Below, one piece after another: positions 44,342 through 54,801 of a stretch of DNA of 59,932 bases. The DNA is taken from the NCBI RefSeq assembly GCF_014174215.1, contig NZ_JABEQL010000024.1:1-59932 (forward strand), given 5' to 3'. The position numbers and the translations under genes are program-made. The DNA comes from Gluconacetobacter tumulicola (GTDB lineage: Bacteria > Pseudomonadota > Alphaproteobacteria > Acetobacterales > Acetobacteraceae). The stretch's first letter is position 1, and each line of letters begins with the position of its first letter. The notes under the pieces are model-generated. The model was not told where the DNA came from, ran no database searches, and was given only the letters and a program-made list of their open reading frames with translations.

Positions 44342-45166
44342 ATGATGATCCCCTTCAGCAAGATGCACGGTCTGGGCAACGATTTCGTCGTGGTGGACGA
44401 GCGTGTGGAACGCCACGGGCTGACGCCTGCGCGCATTGCCGCCCTGGCCGACCGCCATCGCGGGATCGGGTGCGACCAGTTTGTGGTGCTGCGCCCGGCC
44501 TGCCGCGATGGGGCGGATGTTTTCGTGCGCTTTTTCAATGCCGATGGCAGCGAGTCCGGCGCCTGCGGCAACGCGTCGCGCTGCGTGGCCGACCTGCTGT
44601 GGCGGGGCGATGGGCGGCGGGAGAGCGTGTTGCAGACCCGGGCCGGGCTGCTGCCGGCCCGGGTGGGTGAGACCGGGCTGGTGACGGTCGATATGGGCGC
44701 GCCAGCGCTGGAGTGGCGCGACGTGCCGCTGGCGGAGCCGGTCGATACGCTGCATCTGCCGCTGGCGGGCGATCCGGCGGCGGCCTCGATGGGCAATCCG
44801 CATGCCACCTTCTTTCTGGACGATATTCTGGACCTCGACCCGCTCGTGGCCGGGCCGCTGCTGGAGCATGATCCGCTGTTTCCCGAACGGGCCAATATCG
44901 GCTTTGCGCAGATCCTCTCACGCGAGGCCATGCGGCTGCGCGTGTGGGAGCGGGGCAGCGGGCTGACGCTAGCCTGCGGGTCGGGCGCCTGTGCGGCGGT
45001 GGTGAATGCCGTGCGGCGTGGGCTGGTGGAGCGCACCTGCCGGGTGGAGATGGATGGCGGCGCCTTGTCGATCACCTGGCGGGAAGCGGACGGGCACGTG
45101 CTGATGACGGGGCCGGCGACCACCAGTTTTGTCGGGACCTTCGACCCCGAGGCCTATCCGTCATGA
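44342..45166 (+). CDS. dapF: Diaminopimelate epimerase
   Basis: This 274-residue enzyme converts LL- to meso-diaminopimelate for peptidoglycan and lysine. Both catalytic cysteines are present in family context: Cys75 in [10 protein letters not shown] and Cys212 in [11 protein letters not shown]. It has the typical start [14 protein letters not shown] used the ATG at 44342. A GTG at 44324 and a second ATG at 44345 are possible. Its stop overlaps the mtaB start by 4 nt. Confidence 0.95.
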   Translation: MMIPFSKMHGLGNDFVVVDERVERHGLTPARIAALADRHRGIGCDQFVVLRPACRDGADVFVRFFNADGSESGACGNASRCVADLLWRGDGRRESVLQTRAGLLPARVGETGLVTVDMGAPALEWRDVPLAEPVDTLHLPLAGDPAAASMGNPHATFFLDDILDLDPLVAGPLLEHDPLFPERANIGFAQILSREAMRLRVWERGSGLTLACGSGACAAVVNAVRRGLVERTCRVEMDGGALSITWREADGHVLMTGPATTSFVGTFDPEAYPS

Positions 45167-46410
45167 GCAGGCTGCCCGAGATCCTGACCTTCGGCTGCCG
45201 GCTGAACACCTATGAGAGCGAGGTGATGCGCGGCCATGCGGCGGGGCTGGACGATGTGATCATCGTCAATACCTGTGCCGTGACCGCCGAGGCCGAGCGC
45301 CAGGCGCGGCAGGCGATCCGCCGGGCGCACCGGGACCGGCCGGACGCGCGCATCGTCGTGACCGGCTGCGCGGCGCAGATCGACCCCGGCCGTTGGGAGG
45401 CGCTGCCCGGCGTGGCCCGCGTGCTGGGCAATCGCGAGAAGCTGGACGCCGCGAGCTGGACCCCGGCGGCGCTGGGGGAAGGGCGCGCGGTATCGGACAT
45501 CATGGCGGCGACCGAGACGGTGCCGCATCTGGTGACGGAATTCGCCGGCCGGACCCGCGCCTTCGTCGAGGTGCAGCAGGGATGCGACCATCGCTGCACC
45601 TTCTGCATCATCCCGTTCGGGCGGGGGCCGTCGCGCTCGGTGCCGGTGGGCGCGGTGGTGGAGCAGGTGCGCGCGCTGGTCGCCTCGGGTTATCGCGAGG
45701 TGGTGCTGACGGGGGTGGATATTACCTCGTGGGGTGGCGATCTGCCGGGGCAGCCCGCGTTGGGGCAGCTCTGTCGCCGGCTGCTGGTGCTGGTGCCGGA
45801 ACTGGAGCGGCTGCGCCTGTCGTCGGTCGATCCGGTGGAGATCGACGAGGATCTGTGGCGCCTGCTGGAAAGCGAGCGGCGTTTCATGCCCTATCTGCAC
45901 CTGTCGCTGCAGGCCGGGTCGGACATGGTGCTGAAGCGGATGAAGCGGCGGCATCTGGTGGCCGATGTGGCCGGGGTGATCGCGCGGGCGCGGGCCTGCC
46001 GGCCGGATCTGGGCATTGGCGCGGATGTGATCGCGGGCTTTCCGACCGAAAGCGATGCATTGTTCGACGAGACGCTGGAGTTCGTGCGCGGGCAGGGGCT
46101 GCCGTACCTGCATGTGTTTCCCTATAGCGAGAGGCCGGGGACGCCGGCGGCAAAGATGCCCGCCGTGCCGGTGGCGACCCGGCGCGAGCGCGCGGCGCGG
46201 CTGCGCGCGGCGGGGCAGGAGGCGGCGCGGGCCTATCATACCAGGTTGCTGGGGCGGACGCTGAACGTGCTGCTGGAGACCGCGACCAGCGGGCATTCCG
46301 AGGAATTCGCGCCTGTCCGCCTGGCGGGGGGCGAGGCCGAAGCCGGGCGCATCGTGGCCGTGCGGGCCACGGCGGTTGACGAAAACGGTCTGGTGGCGGA
46401 AATCCTCTGA
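45163..46410 (+). CDS. mtaB: tRNA t6A37 methylthiotransferase MtaB
   Basis: This 415-residue radical SAM enzyme adds a methylthio group to N6-threonylcarbamoyladenosine at tRNA position 37. The N-terminal cluster cysteines are C12 ([13 protein letters not shown]), C38 ([10 protein letters not shown]) and C69 (VTGCAAQID), and the radical SAM site is CDHRCTFC (C141, C145, C148). The TFGCRLN start separates MtaB from MiaB and RimO. It is translationally coupled to dapF (ATGA) and followed after one base by ftsY. Confidence 0.92.
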   Translation: MSRLPEILTFGCRLNTYESEVMRGHAAGLDDVIIVNTCAVTAEAERQARQAIRRAHRDRPDARIVVTGCAAQIDPGRWEALPGVARVLGNREKLDAASWTPAALGEGRAVSDIMAATETVPHLVTEFAGRTRAFVEVQQGCDHRCTFCIIPFGRGPSRSVPVGAVVEQVRALVASGYREVVLTGVDITSWGGDLPGQPALGQLCRRLLVLVPELERLRLSSVDPVEIDEDLWRLLESERRFMPYLHLSLQAGSDMVLKRMKRRHLVADVAGVIARARACRPDLGIGADVIAGFPTESDALFDETLEFVRGQGLPYLHVFPYSERPGTPAAKMPAVPVATRRERAARLRAAGQEAARAYHTRLLGRTLNVLLETATSGHSEEFAPVRLAGGEAEAGRIVAVRATAVDENGLVAEIL

Positions 46411-46411
46411 C

Positions 46412-47389
46412 ATGGCACTTGGCTTCTTTTCCCGCCTGAAGGCGGGCCTGTCCCGATCGACCCAGAAACTGGGTGGCGGGATCGCCGCGGTCTTTACCCG
46501 CCGCAAGCTGGACGACGCCGCGCTGGAGGAACTGGAGGATCTGCTGATCGCAGCCGATCTCGGCCCCAATGTCGCGGCACGGGTGATCGAATCCTTCCGC
46601 AGTTCGCGTTTCGGCACCGAGGTGACGGACGAGGAGATCCGGAATGCGCTGGCGACGGAAATCGCCCAGGTGCTGGAGCCGGTGGCGGTGCCGTTCGTGC
46701 CCGACCCGACCCTGAAGCCGCATGTGGCGCTGGTGGTCGGTGTGAACGGCAACGGCAAGACCACGACCATCGGCAAGATGGCGCGCTTCTATGGCGAGCA
46801 GGGGCTGAAGGTGATGATGGTGGCGGGGGATACGTTCCGCGCCGCCGCCGTCGAGCAGCTTCAGGTCTGGGGCCAGCGGGTCGGTGCGCCGGTGATTTCC
46901 GGGCCGCCCAATGCCGATGCCGCGGGGCTGGCGTTCGATGCGCTGAAGCGCGCGCGGGCTGAAGGCGCGGACCTGCTGCTGATCGATACCGCCGGCCGCC
47001 TGCACAACAAGGGCGCGCTGATGGAGGAACTGGCCAAGATCATCCGCGTGATGCGCAAGTTCGATGAAACCGCGCCGCATTCCGTGCTGCTGGTGCTGGA
47101 CGCGACCACCGGCCAGAATGCGATCGAGCAGGTGCGGGTGTTCAAGGAACTGGTGAACGTCACCGGGCTGATCGTGACCAAGCTGGACGGCTCGGCACGG
47201 GGCGGCATCGTGGTCGCGCTGGCCGATACGTTCGGCCTGCCGGTGCATGCGGTGGGTGTGGGCGAGCAGGCCGAGGATCTGCGGCCGTTCTCGGCCGAAG
47301 CCTTTGCCAACGGGCTGGTCGGGCCGTCGATCAAGCTGTCCTCGCCGGAAGGCGGAGAGAAGAAGGACGGCGAGGGCGACCCGGCCTGA
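46412..47389 (+). CDS. ftsY: Signal recognition particle receptor FtsY
   Basis: This 325-residue SRP GTPase has an N-domain (about 20-90) and a G-domain with GVNGNGKTT (110-118), DTFRAAAVEQL, DTAGRLHNK and TKLDGSARGG. The usual long acidic A-domain of E. coli FtsY is absent, as in many alphaproteobacteria. A charged tail (EGGEKKDGEGDPA) ends the protein. The ATG at 46412 follows the mtaB stop by one base. Confidence 0.95.
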   Translation: MALGFFSRLKAGLSRSTQKLGGGIAAVFTRRKLDDAALEELEDLLIAADLGPNVAARVIESFRSSRFGTEVTDEEIRNALATEIAQVLEPVAVPFVPDPTLKPHVALVVGVNGNGKTTTIGKMARFYGEQGLKVMMVAGDTFRAAAVEQLQVWGQRVGAPVISGPPNADAAGLAFDALKRARAEGADLLLIDTAGRLHNKGALMEELAKIIRVMRKFDETAPHSVLLVLDATTGQNAIEQVRVFKELVNVTGLIVTKLDGSARGGIVVALADTFGLPVHAVGVGEQAEDLRPFSAEAFANGLVGPSIKLSSPEGGEKKDGEGDPA

Positions 47390-47396
47390 GGCCGGG
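47380..47396. terminator. Bidirectional hairpin between ftsY and pgk
   Basis: CCCGGCC and GGCCGGG form a perfect 7-bp stem whose 3-base loop is the ftsY stop codon (47387-47389). It lies between two convergent genes only 21 bp apart, so it can serve both. No U-tract is seen in either direction. Confidence 0.55.
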
Positions 47397-47410
47397 CCGC
47401 CGCCCCATGA

Positions 47411-48634
47411 TCAGAGCGGGAGAATCCGCTCGGACAGTTCGCTGAGCGCCTGGATGCCGGGAAGGGTCTTGCCCTCCAGCCATTCCAGGAATGCGCCGCC
47501 GGCGGTCGAAGTATAGGACATCTCGTCCGCGACGCCGGCATGGCGCAGGGCCGAGACCGTGTCGCCGCCGCCGGCCACGCTGGTCAGCTGGCCGGCCTGG
47601 GTGCGCCGCGCCACTTCCGCCGCGACCAGGTTGGTGGCGGTATCGAACGGGTGCAGTTCGAACGCGCCCAGCGGGCCGTTCCACACCAGCGTCTTCAGCC
47701 CGACGATCTTTTCCGTCAGCAGGCGCACCGTTTCCGGCCCCGCATCCAGGATCATCGCGTCGGCGGGGACGGCATCGACCGGCACCGTCTTGGTCGGCGG
47801 GTCGGCACGGAATTCCGTGGCCGTCACCGCGTCGACGGGCAGGATGATCTCGCAGTTCTGGCTGGCGGCCTTTGCCATGATGGCGCGGGCCGTGTCGTGC
47901 ATGTCGGCTTCCTGCAGCGACTTGCCGACGGCGACGCCCTTGGCGGCCAGGAAGGTGTTGGCCATCGCGCCGCCGATGATCAGCACATCCACCCGGTCCA
48001 GCAGGTTGCCGATCAGGTCCAGCTTGGTCGAGATCTTGGCGCCGCCGACGATCGCGCCGACCGGGCGGACCGGGTTTTCCAGCGCGACGTTCAGGGCGTT
48101 CAGCTCCGCTTCCATCAGCCTTCCGGCGAAGGAGGGCAGGAAGCGGGCTACGCCTTCGGTCGAGGCGTGGGCGCGATGGGCGGCGGAGAACGCGTCATTG
48201 ACGTAATCGTCGGCCAGCGCGGCCAGCGCCTTCGACAATTCGGGGTCGTTCTTTTCCTCGCCCGCGTGGAAGCGCGTGTTCTCCAGCACCAGCACGTCGC
48301 CGTCCTGCAGGCTGGCCACGGCCTGTTCGGCCACCGGGCCGATGCAGTCCTCGGCGAAGCGCACCGGACGGCCCAGGATGGTGCCCAGGGCGGTCGCGAT
48401 CGGTTCCAGCGACATGGCGGGCACGCGCTGGCCCTTGGGACGGTCGAAATGGCTGACCACGATCACCCGCGCGCCCTTGTCCGCGAGTTCGCGGATGGTG
48501 GGCGCCAGGCGCTCGATACGGGTGAGGTCGGTGATCTGACCGTCGCGCACCGGGACGTTCAGATCGGCGCGCAGGAGCACCTTGCGCCCTTTGGGCTGCA
48601 AGGCGTCCAGCGTCTTGAAGGACAGCGCGGCCAT
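47411..48634 (-). CDS. pgk: Phosphoglycerate kinase
   Basis: This 407-residue glycolytic enzyme has the family N-terminus [25 protein letters not shown], the hinge [13 protein letters not shown] and the C-terminal [13 protein letters not shown]. It transfers phosphate between 1,3-bisphosphoglycerate and ADP. Its ATG overlaps the gap stop by one base (TGATG), so gap and pgk are translationally coupled. A longer in-frame start would reach into gap and is not needed. Confidence 0.96.
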   Translation of the reverse strand: MAALSFKTLDALQPKGRKVLLRADLNVPVRDGQITDLTRIERLAPTIRELADKGARVIVVSHFDRPKGQRVPAMSLEPIATALGTILGRPVRFAEDCIGPVAEQAVASLQDGDVLVLENTRFHAGEEKNDPELSKALAALADDYVNDAFSAAHRAHASTEGVARFLPSFAGRLMEAELNALNVALENPVRPVGAIVGGAKISTKLDLIGNLLDRVDVLIIGGAMANTFLAAKGVAVGKSLQEADMHDTARAIMAKAASQNCEIILPVDAVTATEFRADPPTKTVPVDAVPADAMILDAGPETVRLLTEKIVGLKTLVWNGPLGAFELHPFDTATNLVAAEVARRTQAGQLTSVAGGGDTVSALRHAGVADEMSYTSTAGGAFLEWLEGKTLPGIQALSELSERILPL

Positions 48635-49656
48635 CAGAGCGCGCCGAAGACCGCTGCCGTGTCGGACATGCGGTTCGAGAAGCCCCACTCATTGTCGTAC
48701 CAGCTGCAGATCCGCACCAGCTTGCCGCCGTCGATCAGCGCGGTTTCGGTCGCGTCGAAGGTCGAGGAGGCGATGGAGTGGTTGAAGTCGGAGCTGACCA
48801 GCGGCGCGGTGTTGTAGGCCAGGATGCCCTTCAGCGGTCCTTCCGACGCGGCCTTCAGCATCGCCTCGTTCACCGCCTCGACCGAGGCGGGGATGCGCGT
48901 CGGCACGAAATCCAGCGACACCAGTGAGACGTTGGGCGTGGGCACGCGGATGGCGGTGCCGTCCAGCTTGCCCTTGAGGTGCGGCAGCACCAGGCCGACC
49001 GCGCGGGCGGCGCCGGTCGAGGTCGGGATGATGTTCATCGCCGCCGCGCGGGCGCGGCGTGGGTCGCTGTGCAGCGTGTCCACCGTGCGCTGGTCGCCGG
49101 TGTAGGAGTGGATGGTGACCATGTAGCCGCGCTCGATGCCGAACGCCTCGTCCAGCACCTTGGCGACCGGCGCCAGGCAGTTGGTGGTGCACGAGGCGTT
49201 GGAGATCACCGTCATGTCGCTGGTCAGCGTATCCTGGTTCACGCCGAAGACGATGGTGGCATCCACATGGCTGGCGGGGGCGGAGATGATGACCTTGCGC
49301 GCGCCGGCCTCGATCAGGTGGGCGGCCTTCTCCTTGTTGGTGAAGCGGCCGGTGCATTCCATCGCCACGTCCACGCCTTCGAAGGGCACCTTGGTCGGGT
49401 TGGCTTCGGCCGAGACGGCGATGGGCGCGTAGGTGCGGCCATTGGCCGTGATGACGATAGTGTTGCCTTCGACGCGGACTTCGCCGGGGAAGCGGCCGTG
49501 AATGCTGTCATAGGTCAGCAGGTGGGCGTTGTCGGCCACGCTGCCCAGATCGTTGATCGCCACCGGCACGACGTCGGTGCGTCCGCTTTCGATGATGCCG
49601 CGGAGAACGAGGCGACCGATGCGCCCGAAGCCATTGATTGCGACTTTGACAGCCAT
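48634..49656 (-). CDS. gap: Glyceraldehyde-3-phosphate dehydrogenase
   Basis: This 340-residue enzyme has the NAD-binding start [13 protein letters not shown], the catalytic SNASCTTNC with Cys156, and the C-terminal [12 protein letters not shown]. It oxidises glyceraldehyde-3-phosphate. It follows the transketolase-like gene after 48 nt and is coupled to pgk, an arrangement like the tkt-gap-pgk clusters of other proteobacteria. Confidence 0.97.
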   Translation of the reverse strand: MAVKVAINGFGRIGRLVLRGIIESGRTDVVPVAINDLGSVADNAHLLTYDSIHGRFPGEVRVEGNTIVITANGRTYAPIAVSAEANPTKVPFEGVDVAMECTGRFTNKEKAAHLIEAGARKVIISAPASHVDATIVFGVNQDTLTSDMTVISNASCTTNCLAPVAKVLDEAFGIERGYMVTIHSYTGDQRTVDTLHSDPRRARAAAMNIIPTSTGAARAVGLVLPHLKGKLDGTAIRVPTPNVSLVSLDFVPTRIPASVEAVNEAMLKAASEGPLKGILAYNTAPLVSSDFNHSIASSTFDATETALIDGGKLVRICSWYDNEWGFSNRMSDTAAVFGAL

Positions 49657-49704
49657 TCTATTTCTCTCCCGAATATCAGCCTCTGGCCGAAATATCGGCC
49701 CAGG

Positions 49705-51729
49705 CTACGTGGTGCCTCCGGCAACGGACCGTGCACGATGGCCATCCGCTTTCTGCCCGGAAGGCGATTGAAAGTCACGTCCCGTCTCGTTGACAAGGCG
49801 GATCGCCATTTCGTGTATGCGTTCGGCTGTAATGCCCAGGCGGCGATACAGTTCGCCCGATGGTGCGGCTTCGCCGAAATCCTCCATGCCGATGAAGGCG
49901 CCGTGCGGGCCGAGCCACCGGTCCCAGCCGAAACCCGAGGCGGCTTCGATGCCGATGCGCGGCGCATCCCCCAGCACCTGCGCGCGATAGGCGGCGTCCT
50001 GCCGGGCGAACAGCTCCCAGCAGGGCAGCGACACCAGGGCGGCGCTGATGCCGTCGCGCACCAGCAGGTGCTGGGCCTGCCGGGCGATGACCATTTCGCT
50101 GCCGGTGGCGATCAGCGTGACCTGGCGCGGGCCGCGAGCCTCTTCCATCACATAGCCGCCGCGCGCGCTGCCGTCGCGCGGGCGGCGCTGGCGGAGGTCG
50201 GACGGGGCGTTGGCGTCGGTCGCCATCGGGGACAGGGTGATCAGGCTGGGGCCGTCGGCGCGGCGCAGGGCCAGTTCCCAGCATTCCATCGTCTCCCGCC
50301 GGTCGGCGGGACGGAAGACCAGGACGTTGGGCATGGCGCGCAGGCTGGCAAGCTGTTCGACCGGCAGCCAGCCCGCCCCGTCTTCGCTGAGGGCCAGCCC
50401 GTCATCGGTGAGCAGGTAGATCACCTGCTGGCGCATCATGGCCGCGAAACGCAGGGCCGGGCGCATGCGATCGATGGCGACGAAGGTGATCGCCCCGCAC
50501 GGCACCATTCCGCCATGCACCGCAATCCCGTTCAGCAGGGCGGCCAGCCCGTGGACCAGCGTGCCGCAATCGGGCAGCGTCTGGTCGGCCGGCATGGCCT
50601 CGGTCCGCTCGCGCCCGCGACGGGAGGACAGGCAGAGCATTTCCGGCACCAGGTCGCGCAGGATGTCCAGCCCCTGGCGGCCGTAGCCCAGGGTTGTATC
50701 ACCGGGCGTCGTATCGGCCTGAATCGTGTCGGGGTCCGGCAGGATCGCGGACAGTGAGGCCGTGTGCCATGCGCGGAGCCAGTCCTCGCGCCAGAAGGAG
50801 GGGAGGCGCCGTGCCGCGATGCGTTCGAATTCCGCGCGGAGCCGGTGCTTGACCAGCCGGCGCAGCCAGGAGCGCCGGGCCGATGCCCCACGGCGGGCCG
50901 TCCGGGCCCATAGCAGCGTCGAATGATCGGGCACCGGCCCGGTGGTGGATGCGACGGGGCGGGGCGGGGCGGATCGGGGCGTGATGGCGCAGGCGAGGAC
51001 CGAGGGCTTGCGCGAGCGGATCGCCGCCGACAGCGCGGCCTGCACGGCGTCGTGGTCGTCGGCGGCGACCTTGCGCACCATCCATCCGGTCGCGGCGTAG
51101 CGGGCCAGCGTGTCCTCGGCCTCATCCTCCTCGTGCGGGGCGATCTCGAACAGGACGGTGACACGGTCCAGCCGCATCCGCGCCGCCAGGGACGCGGCTT
51201 CCATCGCCACGCCGGTGGCCAGTTCGGTACTGCAGGACAGGGCCCATATGCGGTGATTGACGATCGAACGCCCGAAGCGTGCCGCGAGTTGCCGTTCGGC
51301 CAGCGCCATGCCGATCGCGGCCCCCAGCCCCTGGCCGCTGGGGCCGAAGGCCATTTCCACCGCCGGATGGACGCCATATTCGACCGCGCCGTCGGGTGCC
51401 ACAGTCTGGCCGGCCAGGCGCATCAGCGCATCCAGCAGCGGCCGGTGCCGGGTGGACGAGACGATGAAGCGGTCACGGTCGGGCCAGTCGGGGCTTGCGG
51501 GGTCGAAGCGCAGGAACTGGTTCCACAGCACGCAGGCGGGGACCGCCATGGCCCCGGCCTGGGCGGCGTCCGCCGGGTTGCCCAGCCGGGCCTCGATGAA
51601 GGTGCTGACCGCGTCGCGCAGGGCGTGGATCGTCTCGCCCGACGCCGGTTCGGCCAGGGCGTCGGAGGGCGGGGCCTGGTCGAGGGGCGCGTCCAGCTCG
51701 GGGGCGATAGCGGTCTGCGCGCAGAACAT
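49705..51729 (-). CDS. Transketolase-like protein lacking catalytic residues
   Basis: This 674-residue protein aligns over its length with transketolase: WPDRDRFIVSSTR, FGPSGQGLGAAIGMALAE, NGIAVHGGMVP, PVEQLASLRAMPNVLVFRP, IATGSEMVIA and FIGMEDFGEAAPSGEL all match family blocks. But the functional residues are gone. By eye, E. coli H26 is N51, H66 is R94, the TPP-phosphate GDG is C166-S167-T168, N187 is A197, the catalytic E411 is V392, and H473 is D442. It is therefore probably not a working transketolase. It may be a structural or regulatory partner, or a decaying gene that kept its frame. It sits 48 nt upstream of gap. Confidence 0.85.
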   Translation of the reverse strand: MFCAQTAIAPELDAPLDQAPPSDALAEPASGETIHALRDAVSTFIEARLGNPADAAQAGAMAVPACVLWNQFLRFDPASPDWPDRDRFIVSSTRHRPLLDALMRLAGQTVAPDGAVEYGVHPAVEMAFGPSGQGLGAAIGMALAERQLAARFGRSIVNHRIWALSCSTELATGVAMEAASLAARMRLDRVTVLFEIAPHEEDEAEDTLARYAATGWMVRKVAADDHDAVQAALSAAIRSRKPSVLACAITPRSAPPRPVASTTGPVPDHSTLLWARTARRGASARRSWLRRLVKHRLRAEFERIAARRLPSFWREDWLRAWHTASLSAILPDPDTIQADTTPGDTTLGYGRQGLDILRDLVPEMLCLSSRRGRERTEAMPADQTLPDCGTLVHGLAALLNGIAVHGGMVPCGAITFVAIDRMRPALRFAAMMRQQVIYLLTDDGLALSEDGAGWLPVEQLASLRAMPNVLVFRPADRRETMECWELALRRADGPSLITLSPMATDANAPSDLRQRRPRDGSARGGYVMEEARGPRQVTLIATGSEMVIARQAQHLLVRDGISAALVSLPCWELFARQDAAYRAQVLGDAPRIGIEAASGFGWDRWLGPHGAFIGMEDFGEAAPSGELYRRLGITAERIHEMAIRLVNETGRDFQSPSGQKADGHRARSVAGGTT

Positions 51730-51906
51730 GGGGGCAGGGCGTCCTGAAGGCCGGTCGGTTGTGCCGGCAGCGGCAAAACTATTGCTGTTGGCTATAGGAT
51801 CGTGCCGGATGCTCCGCAAGCGCGATGCGATCGGCGGGCGGGAGCAGCGGCTGTTCGGGGCCGGTACTCTTGCTCCATGGCGTGGATGCTGTAACCGTGG
51901 CGGGCC

Positions 51907-52371
51907 ATGCTGCATCGTATTCGTTCCGTTTCGACCCTGATGGCCGTGTCCGCCCTGTGCGTGACCGGGCTGGCCGGCTGCAACCTGGTGGACCAGCGGA
52001 CCTTCGATCCGCGCGCCAGCCGGCCGCCGGTGCCGCATTATCCGCCCGCCCCCCCCGCGCCGCGCCCGGTGCCGCCGCTGGTGGATATCCGTGCCGGCAC
52101 GCCGGACAGTGCGTGGCGGCCGGCGCTGGAAGGCGCCGTCAGGCGGGCGCTGGCGCGCAAGCCGAACGTGCTGTTCGTGGTCCGGGTCGTGGTGCCGGCC
52201 GGCCCGACGCCGGAGCAGGAGGCCCTGGCCATGCGGCATGCCGTGACCACGGATGGCCAGGCGGTGGCGGCAGCCATCGTCGCGGCCGGCGCGCGACCCG
52301 AACAGGTGGAAATGGCGGCTATGTCGGATTCGTCGATGACCGCCAGCGCCGTGCGGGTGTATGTGCGATGA
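51907..52371 (+). CDS. Small lipoprotein of unknown function
   Basis: This 154-residue protein has a lipoprotein signal ending in the lipobox LAGC (near residue 25), a proline-rich spacer (PHYPPAPPAPRPVPPLVDI) and a compact C-terminal domain (NVLFVVRVVVPAGPTPEQEA) without cysteines. I do not recognise the family. It lies 177 bp from the divergent transketolase-like gene and 114 nt upstream of hemA on the same strand. Confidence 0.65.
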   Translation: MLHRIRSVSTLMAVSALCVTGLAGCNLVDQRTFDPRASRPPVPHYPPAPPAPRPVPPLVDIRAGTPDSAWRPALEGAVRRALARKPNVLFVVRVVVPAGPTPEQEALAMRHAVTTDGQAVAAAIVAAGARPEQVEMAAMSDSSMTASAVRVYVR

Positions 52372-52485
52372 AACAGGATCGTGGTCCCCGTGCTGTCGGA
52401 GGCCCGTGCTGTAGGTGGACAGACCGTAACGGCGACGGCCGTACGGGCCGGCGGGCCCGCATCGGCGTCGCGGGAGAATGACAGA

Positions 52486-53745
52486 GTGCCCAGTATCGAC
52501 GTGGATCGGCATCCTTTCTACCGTTTTTGCCGGGAATCTCTGGACGGTATCCGCGAGCAGGGACGATATCGCCGCTTCACGCCGCTGGCGCGCCAGGCCG
52601 ATCGGTATCCCGTCTATGACCATGTGACCGCTCCTGCCGCCGAGCCGCCCGTGGGGCGCGAGGTGGTGGTGTGGTCGGCCAACGATTATCTGGGCATGGG
52701 CGTGGAGCCGGCGGTGGCCGAGGCCGCGATCGCCGCGATCCGCGAACATGGGGCCGGCGCGGGCGGCACCCGCAACATTGCCGGCACCAGCCCGCTGCAC
52801 GCGGAGCTGGAGGCCGAACTGGCCGACCTGCATGGCAAGGAGGCCGGGCTGCTGTTCGTGTCCGGCTATGTCTCGAACCAGGCCAGCCTGCAGACGATCC
52901 TGACCAGCATGCCGGGCTGGATCTGCTTCTCCGACCGGCAGAACCATGCCTCGATGATCGCCGGCATCAAGGGCGCGCGGGGTTCGTCCTGCGTGATCTA
53001 CGAGCATAACGATCTGGCGGATCTGGAGGCCAAGCTGGCGGCGGCGCCGAAGGATGCGCCCAAGCTGGTGGCGTTCGAGAGCGTCTATTCGATGGATGGC
53101 GATGTTGCCGATATCGGCGCCACCTGCGCCCTGGCGCGCAAATATGGGGCCATGACCTATCTGGACGAGGTGCATGCCGTGGGCCTGTACGGCCAGCAGG
53201 GTGGCGGGGTGGCCGAGCGTGACGGGGTGGCCGACCAGGTGGACGTCATCGAGGGCACGCTGGCCAAGGGGTTCGGCGTCCATGGCGGTTACGTCACCGG
53301 GTCGGCGGAACTGATCGACTACCTGCGCTGTGCCGCGTCGGGCTTCATCTTCACCACCGCGCTGCCGCCGTCGGTGGTGGCGGCCGCGCTGGCCAGTGTC
53401 CGCATGGTGCGGCGCGAGGGCTGGCGGCGCGAGAAGATGTTCGAGCGGGTGGCGACGTTCCGCGCCAAGCTGACCAAGGCTGGAATCCCGTTCATGTCCA
53501 CGCCCAGCCATATCGTGCCGATCCCGGTCGGGGATGCCGATCGCTGCAACGAGATCAGTCGGCGTCTGCTGTCGGATTTCGGGCTGTATGCCACGCCGAT
53601 CAACTATCCCACCGTTGCGCGCGGGACCGAGCGGCTGCGCCTGACGCCGGGGCCGCACCATACGGACGAGATGATGGACGAGATGGTCTCGGCCTTGACG
53701 GCGCTGCTGCGGATCAATGCCCGTCACGAGGAAGAGGCGGCCTGA
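52486..53745 (+). CDS. hemA: 5-aminolevulinate synthase
   Basis: This 419-residue PLP enzyme condenses glycine and succinyl-CoA, the first step of tetrapyrrole synthesis in Alphaproteobacteria. Key sites are [29 protein letters not shown] with Asp227 for the pyridine nitrogen, and [13 protein letters not shown] with the Schiff-base Lys261. It supplies haem and sirohaem, the latter needed by NirB in this window. I chose GTG at 52486 because GGGAGA lies eight bases upstream and the protein then begins like its homologues. The open frame continues 35 codons upstream. Confidence 0.95.
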   Translation: MPSIDVDRHPFYRFCRESLDGIREQGRYRRFTPLARQADRYPVYDHVTAPAAEPPVGREVVVWSANDYLGMGVEPAVAEAAIAAIREHGAGAGGTRNIAGTSPLHAELEAELADLHGKEAGLLFVSGYVSNQASLQTILTSMPGWICFSDRQNHASMIAGIKGARGSSCVIYEHNDLADLEAKLAAAPKDAPKLVAFESVYSMDGDVADIGATCALARKYGAMTYLDEVHAVGLYGQQGGGVAERDGVADQVDVIEGTLAKGFGVHGGYVTGSAELIDYLRCAASGFIFTTALPPSVVAAALASVRMVRREGWRREKMFERVATFRAKLTKAGIPFMSTPSHIVPIPVGDADRCNEISRRLLSDFGLYATPINYPTVARGTERLRLTPGPHHTDEMMDEMVSALTALLRINARHEEEAA

Positions 53746-53750
53746 TCCGG

Positions 53751-53768
53751 CCGCCCGTTCGCGGGCGG
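53751..53768. terminator. UUCG-tetraloop terminator between hemA and the dehydrogenase gene
   Basis: CCGCCCG-TTCG-CGGGCGG is a perfect 7-bp stem closed by the very stable TTCG tetraloop, filling the gap between the convergent stops at 53745 and 53770. A second stem GCGGCC/GGCCGC (53737-53754) overlaps the hemA stop. Together they should stop transcription from both sides. Confidence 0.75.
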
Positions 53769-53769
53769 G

Positions 53770-54801
53770 TCAAAGGCCGAGGAAGCGCCGTGTATCGGGG
53801 TCGATCGGTATGCCTTTAGTGGCCCGGTGCCGGGCCGTCGTCCATTCGCGGTCGCCCGGCGCCATGACGGGGTGTTCGGCATCCGTGGGCGGGACGGCGC
53901 GGAGTCGGCGCAGATAGTCGGCCATCGCCCGGTCGTAGGCGGCGCGACCCACGAAGCGCGCGGGGTCGATCGCCAGGCAGAACTGCCCCACGTTGCGCGC
54001 CGTCGTCCGGTCGTCCGTGTCCGTCATCGGGATCATGGCGGGATCGGTCGCGGCCCCGGTCAGAACGGCCGACAGGATGGTGACCATTCCGGCCAGTGCC
54101 GCGCCCTTGAACCCGTAATCCGGGCCGCCCAGCGGCAGCAGCATGTGCGCGTCATGCGCGCTGGTCGTCTCATGGCCGTGCATGTCGGCTGCCACGCCGG
54201 CGGGCAGGGGGCGGTTCAGCGACCGGTAGAGCCGAACGCGATTGAAGGGGATGGACGAGGTCGCGATGTCTAGCAGCCACGGAGCCTGCCCGGCGACGGG
54301 GGCGGCCATGGCGATCGGGTTGGTGCCGTGGAACGGCAGGCTGCCGCCGAAGAGCGTGACATTCGCGTCGGAATTGCTGGTCACGATGCCGATCATGCCG
54401 GCTTGGGCAGCCTTCAGGGCATAGGCGCCGGCGGCCCCGCAATGCGATGAGCGGACGATGCCGACCGCGCCCACCCCGGTTTCGGCTGCGATCTCGACGG
54501 CCAGGTCCATCGCACGGTAGCAGCCGTAATGGCCCAGCCCGTCATCGGCATCCAGCATGGCCGTGGCCGGGGCGGTGCGCCGGATCGTCAGGCGCGGTGT
54601 GCGATTCAGCCGTCCATGCCGCAGCATGGTGGCGTAATGTGCGGCCAGTCTGACCCCGTGGCTGTCGATGCCGGTCCGTGAGGCATGCATCAGCGCCTCG
54701 GTCGTCGCGGCGGCGGAGTCGGGCGAGGTGCCGGCGGTCAGCAATGCGGCCGTGACGCGGGATGCCAGCGTTTCGGCGTCGACGAGGATGGTGTCGGTCA
54801 T
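53770..54801 (-). CDS. Ldh/AllD-type NAD(P)H-dependent 2-hydroxyacid dehydrogenase
   Basis: This 343-residue protein belongs to the malate/lactate dehydrogenase-2 family, which includes ureidoglycolate dehydrogenase (AllD). The catalytic-histidine region IDSHGVRLAAHY and VRSSHCGAAGAYALKAAQAG are visible, as are FGGSLPFHGTNPIAMAAP and LGGPDYGFKGAALAGMV. The ATG overlaps the dctA-like stop by 4 nt (ATGA). The exact substrate (ureidoglycolate, malate, sulfolactate or another 2-hydroxyacid) cannot be read. The PucG-like neighbour favours ureidoglycolate, whose oxidation gives oxalurate. Confidence 0.8.
   Translation of the reverse strand: MTDTILVDAETLASRVTAALLTAGTSPDSAAATTEALMHASRTGIDSHGVRLAAHYATMLRHGRLNRTPRLTIRRTAPATAMLDADDGLGHYGCYRAMDLAVEIAAETGVGAVGIVRSSHCGAAGAYALKAAQAGMIGIVTSNSDANVTLFGGSLPFHGTNPIAMAAPVAGQAPWLLDIATSSIPFNRVRLYRSLNRPLPAGVAADMHGHETTSAHDAHMLLPLGGPDYGFKGAALAGMVTILSAVLTGAATDPAMIPMTDTDDRTTARNVGQFCLAIDPARFVGRAAYDRAMADYLRRLRAVPPTDAEHPVMAPGDREWTTARHRATKGIPIDPDTRRFLGL

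Noticed and set aside
49705-53727. A single 1340-codon minus-strand frame
   Set aside because: The part before 51729 is antisense to hemA and the lipoprotein, and shows no homology. The real protein begins at 51729.
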